A DNA stretch of 64,000 bases from RYN-428 sp035551995 (GTDB taxonomy: Bacteria > Planctomycetota > Phycisphaerae > Tepidisphaerales > Tepidisphaeraceae). The DNA lies in NCBI GenBank assembly GCA_035551995.1, contig DASZME010000035.1:1-64000 (forward strand), read 5' to 3'. A model generated the notes under the pieces. That model saw only the letters and a list, made by a program, of their open reading frames with translations. It did not search any database and was not told the origin of the DNA. Shown in pieces: positions 7,552-18,900 of the stretch (its first letter is position 1; each line of letters opens with the position of its first letter). Position numbers and translations under genes: made by a program.

Positions 7552-9324
7552 ATGAAAGCATCAAAACTTACTCCGCTTGCGGGCGCCGTGGCCCTGTGTG
7601 TCATCCTGTCTAACGCCAAGGGCGGCGAAAACAAGCCCGCTCCCGACGCCGGCGCCGTGCCGTGGGGAATCAGCAGCTCGTCCAGCTCCTTCAAGAACTA
7701 TGAAGCGTGGTTTCCAAAAATGGCCGAGGCGGGCGTGCGATCGGTGCGGCTGTTTCCGGAATGGAGAGGATTTGAGCCGGCGCAGGGAACATGGAAGTGG
7801 GATCGGGCCGACGCCATGGTGAAGTGCGCCGCCGACAACGATATTCAAATCAGCGGCATGCTGTTCGGCTCCGCCCCCTGGTCAAAGGATGGCTCGCATG
7901 CCTTTCCGATGAATCATCTGGATGACTGGTCCAACTATGTGTCGAAACTGGTGGACCATTATAAAGATCAAATCCATTACTGGGAAGTTTGGAACGAAGG
8001 AAACGCGGGTTTTAACGATGGGCATCACACGACCGCCGACTATGCCGAGCTGGTCGCGCGCGCCTACGCCGCGGCCAAAAACGCCGATCCTACCGCTCAG
8101 GTCGGGATGAGCGTCGCAAGCTTTGACGCGCCCTACATCGATCAGGCGATTCTCGCGCAGGCGAAGATCGGCAAGCCAGACAGCTTTGATTACATCTGCA
8201 TTCATCCCTACGAAACGCTGGGCGACCTGCGCGAAAGCGACGGAGAAATTCCGTTTCTGTGGATGACCCATATGCTTCGCGACGCCTTGAGAGCCGACGC
8301 GCCGGCCAAGGTCAACGTACCTGTTTGGATCACCGAAATCGGAATGCCGGTCGGGAAGAACGCGAGCGAAAGCGACGCGGCCAAGGCGCTTCTAAAATCA
8401 TATACGATGGCAGTCGCGCAAGGCATCGCGCGGGTGATGTGGTTCGAAGCGCGCGATCCGGTCGGCGAAGAAGCGGGGTTCGGCCTGCTCAATCGCGACG
8501 GCAGCCCGCGTCTTTCCTACGGCGGGTTTAAAACCATGACGCATTGCTTGGGGGCCACGCCGAAATACCAGGGCTGGCTCGCGCTGGGCGCCGCGGGCAA
8601 GGGGTACGGATTCGTTTTCGAGGGCGCCTCGGCGCCCGTGCTGGCGGCGTGGATGCCGGCCGGCGCCAGCGATAACACCGTGAGTTTCGCGGGCGATGTC
8701 CAGGTGGTCGATGGGCTGAGCGGCGTGCGCTCCACGCTCAAGGCGGGGCAACAGCTGACGTTGACGGATATGCCGGTGTTCGTGATCGGGGCGCCGGCGG
8801 CGCTTGTGGCGCAGGCGCGGGAAAACGCCGGCAAAAATTTCCCGTGGGGCGGTGATTTTTCCAGCGCGACCGCCGTTGGTATTCAGCTTGGCGCGGCGCC
8901 GGTGAACAACGGCATTATGCAGACCGGCCGCAAGTCGAATCTGCCCTATCAATATCCCGACGGGTCCAGCGGAATCGAGATTCGTAAGAATGCCGGATTT
9001 AGTTTTTACGCGCATCCCTCATTTGCCGGCTTTAAGACCAGCGACTATTACATCCGGCTCACGCTTCGGCGCATCGGACCGGGAAATGTCGGGATGAACA
9101 TCAACTATGAAATCGCCGACACCAAAGGCCAGCACGGCCCGACGCGCCATAACGGCGGCTGGTACAGCCTCCCCGCCGACGCCGGTTGGCAAACCCATAC
9201 ATGGCACGTGACCGACGCCTGTTTTGCCAAGATGTGGGGCTACGACTTCAGTTTTCAGCCGGAAAAATCGGTCCCGTTTGTGATCGGGAAAGTCGAAGTG
9301 AGCACCCGCCCGTTTGGCGATTGA
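7552..9324 (+). CDS. Secreted glycoside hydrolase, clan GH-A TIM barrel
   Basis: A 590-aa exported protein. Starting at 7552 gives a basic N-terminus and a hydrophobic signal segment (LTPLAGAVALCVIL); an upstream ATG at 7504 would bury it. The barrel starts at VPWGISS and RLFPEWRGFEP. The likely acid/base is Glu149 in YWEVWNEGNAG and the likely nucleophile Glu262 in VWITEIGMP, the spacing and motifs of GH5/GH39-like clan A enzymes. After about residue 340 comes a beta-rich C-terminal region, probably an accessory domain. The substrate cannot be told from sequence; GH39-like is the nearest impression. It follows the lipoprotein gene by 51 bases. Confidence 0.8.
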   Translation: MKASKLTPLAGAVALCVILSNAKGGENKPAPDAGAVPWGISSSSSSFKNYEAWFPKMAEAGVRSVRLFPEWRGFEPAQGTWKWDRADAMVKCAADNDIQISGMLFGSAPWSKDGSHAFPMNHLDDWSNYVSKLVDHYKDQIHYWEVWNEGNAGFNDGHHTTADYAELVARAYAAAKNADPTAQVGMSVASFDAPYIDQAILAQAKIGKPDSFDYICIHPYETLGDLRESDGEIPFLWMTHMLRDALRADAPAKVNVPVWITEIGMPVGKNASESDAAKALLKSYTMAVAQGIARVMWFEARDPVGEEAGFGLLNRDGSPRLSYGGFKTMTHCLGATPKYQGWLALGAAGKGYGFVFEGASAPVLAAWMPAGASDNTVSFAGDVQVVDGLSGVRSTLKAGQQLTLTDMPVFVIGAPAALVAQARENAGKNFPWGGDFSSATAVGIQLGAAPVNNGIMQTGRKSNLPYQYPDGSSGIEIRKNAGFSFYAHPSFAGFKTSDYYIRLTLRRIGPGNVGMNINYEIADTKGQHGPTRHNGGWYSLPADAGWQTHTWHVTDACFAKMWGYDFSFQPEKSVPFVIGKVEVSTRPFGD

Positions 9325-9333
9325 CGGGGTATT

Positions 9334-10515
9334 ATGACGCTGGACAACGCAGGCAATCCGTCGGCGCCATCGTCTCCAGCGGCGATGCGCAGCGTGCATA
9401 CGCAGTCGTTTCCGCGGATTCTCGATTCGCTTGGCGCGTCGATCGTCGTCACCACTTATCAGGCCGGGAAGCTGGTTTTATTGCGACCGGAACCACGCGC
9501 CGGCGGGCCCGTGCTCAACACGCATTTTCGCGCGTTTGCCAAGCCGATGGGATTTGCATGGGAGCCGGGTCGATTTGCGCTCGGGACCGCCAATGAAGTG
9601 TGGGAGTTTCACGATATCCCGGCCGTCGCGCAAAAATTGGATACGCCCGAAGGCGCCGGCAAACATGACGCGGCCTTTTTGCCGCGAAGCTGTCATGTGA
9701 CCGGTAACGTGCAGATTCACGAAATGGCCTGGGTGAAGCGGTCTGGCGCCGGTCGGGCCGGCGCACGGGCGAAGTTGTCGGAGTTATGGTTCATCAACAC
9801 CCGCTTTTCCTGCCTGGCGACGCGGGATGAAATTCATAGCTTTATTCCGCGCTGGATTCCGCCGTTCATCGGACCGCTTTCGCCCGACGACCGATGCCAT
9901 CTTAACGGCTTGGGCGTGCGCGACGGCCACGCTCGATACATCACGGCACTGGGCGAGACCGACGTGCCGGACGGCTGGCGGGACAACAAACGATCCGGCG
10001 GGATTTTGATGGACATCCCCACCGGCGACGTCATCGCGCGCGGACTGTCGATGCCCCATTCGCCGCGCTGGCACGAAAATCGGCTGTGGATACTTGAAAG
10101 CGGCAACGGCGGGTTTGGAACCGTCGACGAACGAACGGGCGCCTACACCGAAATTTGCCGCCTCCCGGGCTTCACGCGCGGCTTAAGCTTTGCCGGCCGA
10201 TTCGCGTTCATTGGCTTATCGCAAGTGCGTGAATCCGCGATCTTCAGCGGCATCACGGTGTCCGATATGCCCCCGGAACAACGATGTTGCGGCGTGTGGG
10301 CGATCGATCTGCGGAGCGGCGAGGTCGCGGGATTGGTTAAATTCGTGGATGCCGTGCAGGAGATTTTTGCCGTCCAGGTTTTACCCGGAATTCGCTGGCC
10401 GGACGTGCTGAACGAAGACGCGGAACGGATCGCCGACACCTACGAGTTGTCCGAAAATGCGCTGGCGCGCGTGTTTCCGGGACAGCGGCGGGATATAAGC
10501 GCCCCACCGCTTTAG
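9334..10515 (+). CDS. TIGR03032 family protein (DUF4915-type propeller)
   Basis: A 393-aa protein matching the TIGR03032 family by its ordered motifs: SLGASIVVTTYQAGKL near residue 33, FAKPMGFAW, LGTANEVWEF, IHEMAW, FINTRFSCLA, CHLNGLG, SGGILMDIP, MPHSPRWHENRLWILESG, and ending with an acidic Glu-Asp-rich segment (VLNEDAERIADTYEL). The family is predicted to be a beta-propeller and often sits in polysaccharide or secretion clusters; its biochemical role is unknown. No signal peptide is visible. The start ATG is only nine bases after the preceding stop, so it is probably cotranscribed with the glycoside hydrolase. Confidence 0.85.
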   Translation: MTLDNAGNPSAPSSPAAMRSVHTQSFPRILDSLGASIVVTTYQAGKLVLLRPEPRAGGPVLNTHFRAFAKPMGFAWEPGRFALGTANEVWEFHDIPAVAQKLDTPEGAGKHDAAFLPRSCHVTGNVQIHEMAWVKRSGAGRAGARAKLSELWFINTRFSCLATRDEIHSFIPRWIPPFIGPLSPDDRCHLNGLGVRDGHARYITALGETDVPDGWRDNKRSGGILMDIPTGDVIARGLSMPHSPRWHENRLWILESGNGGFGTVDERTGAYTEICRLPGFTRGLSFAGRFAFIGLSQVRESAIFSGITVSDMPPEQRCCGVWAIDLRSGEVAGLVKFVDAVQEIFAVQVLPGIRWPDVLNEDAERIADTYELSENALARVFPGQRRDISAPPL

Positions 10516-10591
10516 CGCGCGACGCGCTAATTCGCGAGCCAGGCGGTCATACGGCGCGTGAATGTGAAACACCAAGAAAACGAGGAATGCA

Positions 10592-13500
10592 ATGGATCTG
10601 CATGCGGCGAGGTGCAGGCGGCTACCGTTCGAAACCAAAACATCGGCCTTATCCCGTGCCCGGATTGCGCGCGTGATCGCCGAGGCGCTTGAGCCGCGCC
10701 GGTTGTTCTCGACGCTCACCGTCAACACGTTGTCCGACGCCACGAGTCCTGGAGCGGGCCTGCTGACGCTGCGCCAGGCCGTCGCCGCGGCAAACGCCGC
10801 CGCGGGATCGGACACCATCAACTTCTCGCCGACGTTGTTTCAAGCGGCCACCTTGCAGACCATCGGCCTCACGCAGGGCGAGATCGACCTGACCGATACC
10901 CACGGCACGACCACGATCATCGGTCCCGGCGCCGGCCTGCTGGAGATCAGCGGCAATGCCGCCAGTCGAATTTTCGGGATCGATCCGAACGTCACCGCCC
11001 AAATCGGCGGCGTCACCGTCGCCCAGGGACTCGCCACGTTCGGCGTGGACAACCGGTACGACGGCGGCGGCATCTACAACCAGGGGGCCCTGACGCTGGT
11101 CGATTCCACCGTCACCGGCAACGCCGCCAACGGCGAAACACCGGGCTCCGGCTATGCCGCCTCACATGGCGGCGGGATTGATTCCACTGGAACGCTCGTC
11201 GTGCAAGACTCGCTGTTTTCCGCGAATACCGCGTACGGCGCCGGATACTCCAATACGCCCACGTCAACCAACGGCCAGGGTTTCACCGGCGCGGGCGGCG
11301 CCATCTACAGCAGCGGACCCGTGACGATTACCGGCTCAACGCTCACCGGCAATTCCGCCACCGGAGGCGCCGCCCCGCCCGACGGGGCCGGAGGCGAGGG
11401 CATCGGCGGAGCGATCTACGCGACCGGAACCCTTCAGATTTCCAACTCCACCCTCTCGCAAAACCAGGCGACAGGCACGGGCGGCGTGAACGGCGGGCCG
11501 GCGGGCAGCGCCAGCGGCGGCGCCATCTTCAGCGCCGATTCGGCGACGCTTGTCGCCGCCACCGTCACCGGCAACACCGCCGCCGGCGGCTCGAACTATG
11601 GCATCGTGAACGGCGCGGCTTACGGCGGCGGCATCTTCGCCACCGGATCGCTTACCATCACCTCCAGCACGATCTCTCTCAACACCGCCGTCTCGGGCAA
11701 CAGCCAGTATTCCAGCGGCGCGGAAGAAGCCGACGGCGGCGGCGTCTACAGCGGCGTCAACGACAACACCGGCGTCGGCACGCTGACGCTGATCGACAGC
11801 ACCGTCTCGGGAAATATGGCGATCGGCGGCGACGGCGTCTATTACGCCACGCCCGGCGCGGCGGCGCGAGGCGGCGGAGTCTTCGCCCAAATCGCGACCA
11901 TTACCGCCTCCGCCATCACCGGCAACGGCGCCGCCGGCGGGTCCGCCCCGGACAACAATTCCAGCATCACCATCGACGGCGCGGCCGGCGGCAACGCCGA
12001 GGGAGGCGGCGTCTGGCTTGGGATGGCCTCCACCGTCACCGACTCCACCCTCGCCGCTAACACCGCCGTCGGCGGCAAAGGCGGAGACGGTTCATCCGCC
12101 GGTGGAACCGCCAGCGGCGGCATGGGCGGCGACGCCGACGGCGGCGCCATCTACACCAACGCTTCGCTCCAAATTTTCGACAGCACCGTTTCCGGCAACA
12201 TGCTTAGCGCCGGTCAAGGCGGATACGGAACCGCCTACAACGTGACCTCACCCCCGGTTAATCCCGGAACCGCCAACGGCGGCGGCCTGTTCGTCGCCGC
12301 CGATCCTTGCGTCCTCACCAATACCATCATCTCGGCCAACAACGCCATGAACCCAAGCGCCACCGCTTTGGACGATATTTCCGGCGCCGTTCAAAACACC
12401 AGCGCCGACAATCTCATCGGTGAAGGGGGCGGGTTGATCGACGGCGTGAACGGGAATCGCGTCGGCGTCGATGATCCGCTCCTGGGCGCGCTGGCCAACA
12501 ACGGCGGTCCAACCCAGACCCTGTTCCCGCAGACCGCCAGTCCCGCGATCGATGCCGGGTCCAACGCGCTTGTCCCCGGCGGCGTTACGACGGATCAGCG
12601 CGGACTCGCCCGCATCAGCGACGGCGTCGTGGATATCGGCGCCGTGGAGATTCAAGTCGCCCCGACGCCGTCGATCACACTCATGGCGCCGGCCGACCAG
12701 ACCGCGACGGTGAATCAAAGCGCCGCCGTCTCCCTCGGATCGTTCGCCCAGACCGGCGCCAGCGCGCCCTTTATGTTGGACGTCAAATGGGGAGACGGGT
12801 CGCCGGACAGCATGATCGATCTGGCCACGGTCGGACCGATCCCCCCGGCCACCCACGTCTTTTCCAGTTCCGGCCCCATTACCGTGACCGAATCGGTTTC
12901 GGATTCCATCGGAACGATTTCCAACACGGCCTCCTTTTCCGAAGCCGTTTCGACCGGGGCGCTTCCCGCGTCGGCGCTCGCGTTTACGTCGGCGCCGACC
13001 ACCGCCGCCGCCGGCTCCATCATCGGCGCCGTCGTCGTCGCGGTGCAGGATATGACCGGCGCCACGGTGACGTCCGACAGTTCGCTCGTCACCCTCACGC
13101 TCGGCGGCGGCGCGACGTTTTCCGACGGCAAAACAGCGGAGACGGCGACGGCTTCGCTTGGCGACGCCGCGTTCAACAATCTCATCGTCAACGCCGCCGG
13201 CGCCTACACGCTCACCGCCACCGACGCCTCATTGACGCCCGCGACCAGCGCGTTGACGATCACTCCCGTTCTCAGCCTCGCCAATACGACCGTCACGGTC
13301 GTTCAGCCGACGGTCCCTCTCGGCGATACGGACACGATCACGCTCCAGGCGATGGACCGAAGCGGAAATATTTTCCCGAGCGCAACGCTTGTTGTGGCGT
13401 TCAGCGTGGTTAGCGGATCGGGCTCCAGCGCCGGCACGATCGGACCCGTCGCCTACGCCGGCAATGGCGCCTATACCGCCACATTCACCGCCACCGCGCT

Positions 13501-14563
13501 GGGCACGCCGATCCTGATCGCGGCGACGATCGGCGGCGCCGCCGTCACCAGCGCCATGCCCATGATCGCCGTGACCACCGGCGCCCTTGATCCCGCCACG
13601 TCTACGATCGCCGTCTCCACGCCCGCGCTCGGCGCCGCCGCGACCATCACGTTCCAGGCCAAGGACAGCGCCGGCGACAATCTCTCAACCGGCGGCGCCT
13701 CCGTCGTGTTCACCCTCAGCGGCGCCGTGTCGAGCACCCTGGCGGCCACCGACAACGGCGACGGAACCTATACCGCCGCATTCACGCCCAGCGCGCCCGG
13801 CGTGCTCCACATCGCCGCGACCGTTAACGGCGCCGCCGTCACCTCTTCGGTTTCGCCCGTCATTCCTTCATTGTCGGCCACCATCGTTCTCCCCGCCGGT
13901 TTTAGCTACAAGGCGGGGCGCGCCGTCACGGTCAAGCTTCGCAATCTCAGCGACACGCTCGTCGTCAATGGGCCATTTACGATCCAGCTTGCGCTAAGCG
14001 CTTCCGCCGACGGGTCCAACCCGCTCGACGTTGGGACGTCCGCCGTGGTCAAGCCGGATATTCGCGCCGGCCGGACAATCAGCGGACACGCCACGCTGGG
14101 CGCTTTGCCGGCGGGACTCGATCCCAGTGCAACGTATTATCTCGTCGCGCAAGTGACCAGCGGCGGCATAAGCGCGGGTCAGGGCGTCTCGGCGCCTGTC
14201 GTCAGTCCCGCGTCGATCACCGTCGCCGTGCATGCGCCGATCCGCGTGAAGCCGGGTAAAACCGTCAGTCTTGCGATTCGTCTGATCAACAACGGCTATT
14301 CCCCGATCACTGGCGGCACGATCGACGCCTTTTTCTTCAGCGCATCGAGCGACGGATCGGCTCCTGCGCCGGCTTCCGCCGTCCCCGCGACCGTCGCTTT
14401 CGCCATCCCCGGCGCCAAGGTCGGCGGGCGCCCCGGTAAAAAGACGATGCACACGCGTCTCTCCATCCCGACCACGATGACCGGCACGGTTTTTCTGTTC
14501 GCCACCGTGTCGGACGCGGCAACTACGCCGCCGCTGATCGCGGTTCTTGCAACGAACGGATAA
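10592..14563 (+). CDS. Giant surface protein with LEPRRLFS motif, CSLREA-like and beta-helix repeats
   Basis: A 1323-aa protein. Residues ~33-40 (LEPRRLFS) form the N-terminal motif typical of very large exported planctomycete proteins. Next comes a CSLREA-like block (LTVNTLSDATSPGAGLLTLR), then about 500 residues of Gly/Ala/Ser/Thr-rich repeats of the type STVTGNTAAGG, which suggest a right-handed beta-helix. A polymorphic-repeat end resembling choice-of-anchor Q follows (DQRGLARISDGVVDIGAVE). The remainder holds Ig-like or invasin-like repeats (two copies around NGAYTATFTATA and DGTYTAAFTPSA) and a CARDB-like tail. It is predicted to be an adhesin or matrix protein at the cell surface. GAGG precedes the ATG. 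The ExbB/ExbD/TonB-like genes follow directly. Confidence 0.8.
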   Translation: MDLHAARCRRLPFETKTSALSRARIARVIAEALEPRRLFSTLTVNTLSDATSPGAGLLTLRQAVAAANAAAGSDTINFSPTLFQAATLQTIGLTQGEIDLTDTHGTTTIIGPGAGLLEISGNAASRIFGIDPNVTAQIGGVTVAQGLATFGVDNRYDGGGIYNQGALTLVDSTVTGNAANGETPGSGYAASHGGGIDSTGTLVVQDSLFSANTAYGAGYSNTPTSTNGQGFTGAGGAIYSSGPVTITGSTLTGNSATGGAAPPDGAGGEGIGGAIYATGTLQISNSTLSQNQATGTGGVNGGPAGSASGGAIFSADSATLVAATVTGNTAAGGSNYGIVNGAAYGGGIFATGSLTITSSTISLNTAVSGNSQYSSGAEEADGGGVYSGVNDNTGVGTLTLIDSTVSGNMAIGGDGVYYATPGAAARGGGVFAQIATITASAITGNGAAGGSAPDNNSSITIDGAAGGNAEGGGVWLGMASTVTDSTLAANTAVGGKGGDGSSAGGTASGGMGGDADGGAIYTNASLQIFDSTVSGNMLSAGQGGYGTAYNVTSPPVNPGTANGGGLFVAADPCVLTNTIISANNAMNPSATALDDISGAVQNTSADNLIGEGGGLIDGVNGNRVGVDDPLLGALANNGGPTQTLFPQTASPAIDAGSNALVPGGVTTDQRGLARISDGVVDIGAVEIQVAPTPSITLMAPADQTATVNQSAAVSLGSFAQTGASAPFMLDVKWGDGSPDSMIDLATVGPIPPATHVFSSSGPITVTESVSDSIGTISNTASFSEAVSTGALPASALAFTSAPTTAAAGSIIGAVVVAVQDMTGATVTSDSSLVTLTLGGGATFSDGKTAETATASLGDAAFNNLIVNAAGAYTLTATDASLTPATSALTITPVLSLANTTVTVVQPTVPLGDTDTITLQAMDRSGNIFPSATLVVAFSVVSGSGSSAGTIGPVAYAGNGAYTATFTATALGTPILIAATIGGAAVTSAMPMIAVTTGALDPATSTIAVSTPALGAAATITFQAKDSAGDNLSTGGASVVFTLSGAVSSTLAATDNGDGTYTAAFTPSAPGVLHIAATVNGAAVTSSVSPVIPSLSATIVLPAGFSYKAGRAVTVKLRNLSDTLVVNGPFTIQLALSASADGSNPLDVGTSAVVKPDIRAGRTISGHATLGALPAGLDPSATYYLVAQVTSGGISAGQGVSAPVVSPASITVAVHAPIRVKPGKTVSLAIRLINNGYSPITGGTIDAFFFSASSDGSAPAPASAVPATVAFAIPGAKVGGRPGKKTMHTRLSIPTTMTGTVFLFATVSDAATTPPLIAVLATNG

Positions 14564-14617
14564 TATGCAAAACTGAAGACCCCGAGGAGATCATCGGGAA
14601 CAGGAGTTAATTAGACG

Positions 14618-15445
14618 ATGTCAGTGTATGTCATGAATCCAGTTCTTGCCGAAGCTACTTCGTTCTGGACCCTGGTCAGCAATTCGGTCCGTTCGTCGAG
14701 CGCCATTGAAAACGCGATCCTGCTGCTGCTGGTGGTTTGTTCGATCGCGTCATGGGCGATTGTCCTGTGGAAGGTGAAAGCCATCCGCGCCGCCAAGGCC
14801 GGCAATCTGCGGTTTGGCGACGTGTTTGACGCCGCCGGGGATACCGACGACGTGGCGGCGAAGCTTGCGGAACTCAACCCCTCGCCCAACGTGCTGATTT
14901 ACACCGCCGCCCTGCTTGCGGTGAAGGGTAAAACGTCTGCGGTGAAATCGTCGCCCAGTCCATCGGCCATCGCGATCAACGCCGGCAAGGGGATGGAAGA
15001 GCGCGTGCAGATGAAGATGGAGCACGCCGGCCGGGGCGAATTCGCCCGGCTGCATCGCGGGATGGATATTCTCGCGTCCATCGCCAGCTCGACGCCGTTT
15101 ATCGGGCTGTTCGGAACGGTACTGGGAATCATGTCGACGTTTCAGGTATTGGGATCGGCGAAAAGCGCGAGCTTGAGCGTGGTGGCGCCGGGCATCGCGG
15201 CGGCGCTGATCGCGACGGCGGGCGGACTTGCCGTCGCCATCCCCGCGGTTTTCGCCTACAACTCGCTCATGGCACGCCTCGACGAACTTCAGGAGCAATC
15301 CGACATGTTCACCGAAACCCTCGCGCAATGGCTGCTGGCGGCGGGCGTATTCCATCACCTGCCGGCGTCGCATGCCGGGACCCATGACGCCAGCGATCCG
15401 CTGGTCGTCGGCGCCGGGGCGCACGTGCCGGGCGCAACAGAATAG
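14618..15445 (+). CDS. exbB: ExbB/TolQ/MotA-family proton channel subunit
   Basis: A 275-aa inner-membrane protein. TM1 is near residues 25-50 ([19 protein letters not shown]). The diagnostic core is in the second half: [28 protein letters not shown] for TM2 and [23 protein letters not shown] for TM3, with the conserved Thr/Ser-Pro and Gly-rich channel residues. It would form the pentameric stator that, with ExbD, uses the proton motive force. AGGAG lies upstream of the ATG. The exbD gene starts ten bases after its stop and a giant TonB-like gene follows, so the three look like one operon. Confidence 0.92.
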   Translation: MSVYVMNPVLAEATSFWTLVSNSVRSSSAIENAILLLLVVCSIASWAIVLWKVKAIRAAKAGNLRFGDVFDAAGDTDDVAAKLAELNPSPNVLIYTAALLAVKGKTSAVKSSPSPSAIAINAGKGMEERVQMKMEHAGRGEFARLHRGMDILASIASSTPFIGLFGTVLGIMSTFQVLGSAKSASLSVVAPGIAAALIATAGGLAVAIPAVFAYNSLMARLDELQEQSDMFTETLAQWLLAAGVFHHLPASHAGTHDASDPLVVGAGAHVPGATE

Positions 15446-15455
15446 AAGCAACATT

Positions 15456-15932
15456 ATGTCAATGGCGGTCAAGGGTAAGAAAGGCGGGCGCCGGCGAAGC
15501 GTTGCCGAGATTAACGTCACGCCGCTGGTAGACGTCATGCTCGTGTTGCTGATCATCTTCATGATCACGGCGCCGACGTTAAAAGAAGGATTCAGCGTTG
15601 AAATTCCGCAGGCCGAGGCGACGCAGTCGGTTCCGGTGGAGGACGCGCGGATGATCACCGTCACCTCCGACGGTTACGTGCTGAAGCCCAACGCCGACTC
15701 CGCCGAGCAGCGGTATGAGAAGCTGAGCCTCCTGGTCGAGGATTTGAAAGCGTATAAATCGGCCCAGGAGGCCGCGAGGAAAAAGCCGGTGGTAGTGATC
15801 GTGGGCGACCGCAACGCGCGGTACGAAAGAATTATCCAGGTTTGGAACGCCGTGCGCATGGCCGGCATCCCGCAAGTCAGTTTCCAGCTCGATCCGGGCG
15901 GATCTGAAAGCGCGGCGACGGCCGGGAAATAA
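15456..15932 (+). CDS. exbD: ExbD/TolR-family protein
   Basis: 158 aa. A basic cytoplasmic N-terminus ([15 protein letters not shown]) leads into [17 protein letters not shown], the single TM helix with the conserved protonatable Asp (LVDV), followed by a periplasmic ExbD domain ending near FQLDPGG. The start at 15456 is chosen for length and because it follows the exbB stop closely; a second in-frame ATG at 15462 is possible. With ExbB it would form the energy-harvesting motor for the protein encoded 17 bases downstream. Confidence 0.92.
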   Translation: MSMAVKGKKGGRRRSVAEINVTPLVDVMLVLLIIFMITAPTLKEGFSVEIPQAEATQSVPVEDARMITVTSDGYVLKPNADSAEQRYEKLSLLVEDLKAYKSAQEAARKKPVVVIVGDRNARYERIIQVWNAVRMAGIPQVSFQLDPGGSESAATAGK

Positions 15933-15949
15933 CAAAAGACAGGATCGCC

Positions 15950-18900
15950 ATGAAAGGCATTCAATCGCCGGTCGAATCACTTCCGACGCCCGAGCTTCCC
16001 GAGCGCGTCGGCTGGCGCCGATATTTCACGCGGCAGCGGCTGCGGCTGTTCATCGTTGTTTCCATCGCGGCCCATCTTGTGCTTGGGATGTCATGGGGCG
16101 TGCCGGCCTATGTGAAACAAAAGCATCTGGAAGCCGAGCGGCGCCGACAGGAAGCGATGCTTCAGGAACAGCGCGCCGCCGCCCAGGCCGCCAGCGCCCG
16201 CGCCAAGGCACAGGCGCTCGCGCAGACGATCCAGGACGTGGCCGACCAAACGCACAAGGCGTTCGACGCCATCGCCGCCGATCTTCGCCAGACGGATAAG
16301 GTGAAGACGTGGACCGCCGTCGCTCCCAAACTGCAACCCGCCGAGCTGCAACTCGCCACGGCGCTGGGCGATCGATCGATGACCGATCAGGACCTGCGCA
16401 ATCTTCAGGCCGATCTCGATCGCCAGCTTGTCAATGCCGTGAACGATACCCTGACGGTGGATATCGGCAAAGACGAAACCGAGGCTTTTCTGGCGGCAGT
16501 GCAAACGCGAATCGTCCCTGAACTGGTCAATCACTACAAAACCGAATTGCATCCGAAAGTGGTGGCGCCCGTGCGAGCCGCCGCCGATGCGTTCGTGAAG
16601 TCCACGCGCGACGACGCCGCCGAGGCGATTGCCGTCGGCGACGCCGATCGGCAGGCCGTTTCCGTAGCATTAAGAAAAATGGGCGAAGAACTCGACGCCG
16701 CCGCCGGTGAAACCGACCAGGTTCAGGCGCTGACCGCCCGCAAAACCCCGGCGCCGGCGGAAGAGATTCAAAAACATTCCCAGAGCGCCAATATGCATCT
16801 GACGACCGCGGCCGCCGCCGCTGAATCGTCGGCCCAAGCCGTGGCCAGGTTACGCGAACAGTTCAAGTCCCTGAATGGTGCGTCGGAGCTGAATGAAAGG
16901 CTCGAAATCGCCGACGATTCGGTATCCGAATCGCGCAAGGCGATCAAAGCCGTGAGTCTCGCGATTGGCGCCGGAAACGACGCCGGCACGGGCGCGAAGT
17001 TTACCGCACTGGTATTGGCGCAACGGAAATTGGCAGCGCAGTGGACGAGCGCCGCGGAGGCGGCGGGCCGTGTTTCGGCGCTGGCCGAGCAATCCGCTCG
17101 CGGCGCGCTTGACGCCGTCAAGGACGATTCGATCCCTCGGCAAATCGATCAACGCCTGGCCGAAGCGTTTGAGCAAAAAGCTTCGCGGCGGCTGACTGAC
17201 GTATTGGCTGCGGCGCTTCGAAAGCGACTGACGGCGGCGGGAGTTAAGCCGGACGAGGCGATGATCGTTTCCACGACAAAACAAGTAAAATCGATCCTCG
17301 ATACGAAGGTCGGCGCGGCCGGTGGATATGGCGCATCGACGTCGCAGACGTTGCGCTATCTCGCCGGCGCGGCAGAGCGACGCGCCGGCGCGGAGGGCAA
17401 ACGGCTGGCGGAAAAATTCACGCAAACCGCCGGGCCGGTCATCGTCGAGGGCGTCGATCAGGTGATCGCCGACGACACGTTCGATACCCATCTGGCCGAG
17501 ATGGTTTCGCGGCCAGAGCAGGACCCGGGGCGAGATGACGTGCGCGATCGCGTGGCGATGCTAGCGGCGCGCGCGAGCGACGGGCGGGCCAACGCGCTCG
17601 ACACCGTCAGCATTACCGACCTGCGTTCCAGCGCGATGGCCCGCGCGGCCAACTCCGATCATTCGGCGGCGGCCGACGCCGGCGGCCCCACCACCGAGCC
17701 GGCCGACGCTCCGCCGGTGATCGAAGAGATCAAGCAGGAGATTCTCGCGGGCCTGAAGGCCGAGCTGCAGAAAGTTTTCGACGGAAAATTGCCCGAGGAA
17801 AAGGCCGCCAAGGTTTGGAAAGACGTCGCCAAAGCCAGCGACGGCGACGTCAATCATCTGGCCCAGGACCTGATCAACCCCAACGTGTCGGACAGCGATC
17901 TCGAGAGTCGGCGGCTGGAGTTCAGCGGGAAATTTCTTAATTCCGTCCGCGGCGCTCTGGACAAAACGGGAGCCGACCAGGTCGCGAAGGACCTGGTCAA
18001 GCAGTTGGAAGGGAAGGCGGGCGACGCCGTCGCGGGCGCCTACAAAAACGCCGTGAAGGAAAACGTCGGCGCCGCTCTTGCGCGCGAGTGGCGCGGGGCG
18101 GCCGACGCCAATCGAGCGGCGGCGAGCCAGCAGGTGCGCGACATTCGCGTCGCGCTCGATTCGGCACGGTCGGTGGCCGACAAGGCAGCCCAGATCCTCG
18201 ACCAGGTGAAGGATCAAACCGCGCGCGCCGTTCAAAACGCCAGGGGCGACACGGCCGTCGAACGACAAACGCTCGATGCCGGCGGTGGAAAACTGAAAGA
18301 AATCGCCTCGGCGATCGACGGCGCCAAGGCGGACATGCAAAAGGCGCAGAAGGATCTGCCGGAACATGCGGCTGAATTGAAGCGGCGCCTCGGGGAGATC
18401 GACACGGCGTTCGACGACGTGGCCGCCAGTATTTCCGAGGCGGAGAAGACGGCAAAGGCGGACCAGGCGCCGGAATTCGGCAAAGCGGTGACGGCGGCGA
18501 GAAAACAGGTCGATCAGTTTCGGGCCGCGTTGCAGGGTGGCGCGAATGATCTCAGTCGCGACGCCGACCAGGCCGAAGCGAAATTCGCCAAGGCGGCCGA
18601 AAAATCCAGGGACGACTCGGCCGCCGGCGCTCCCGGCGTTCAATCGCGCATCGAACGAAAATTCGCCGGCGCGTTCCGCAAAGACGCCCTTCCGCGTCTG
18701 ACCAATCAAATCGTCAAAGGATATCAGCGGAAGCTGGAACAAGCCGGCGTAGCCACCGACGCCGACGGCACGGCGGCGCTGGAGCGCGCGATCGCCGCCG
18801 CCCTGGATAAAAAGGTGACGGGCGAGGCGCGCGTCGGAGAAGCGGCGATTGGTGAAGTCGAGCGGCAGCGTTTTTTTGACGCCGGCAAGAATGTGAAAGA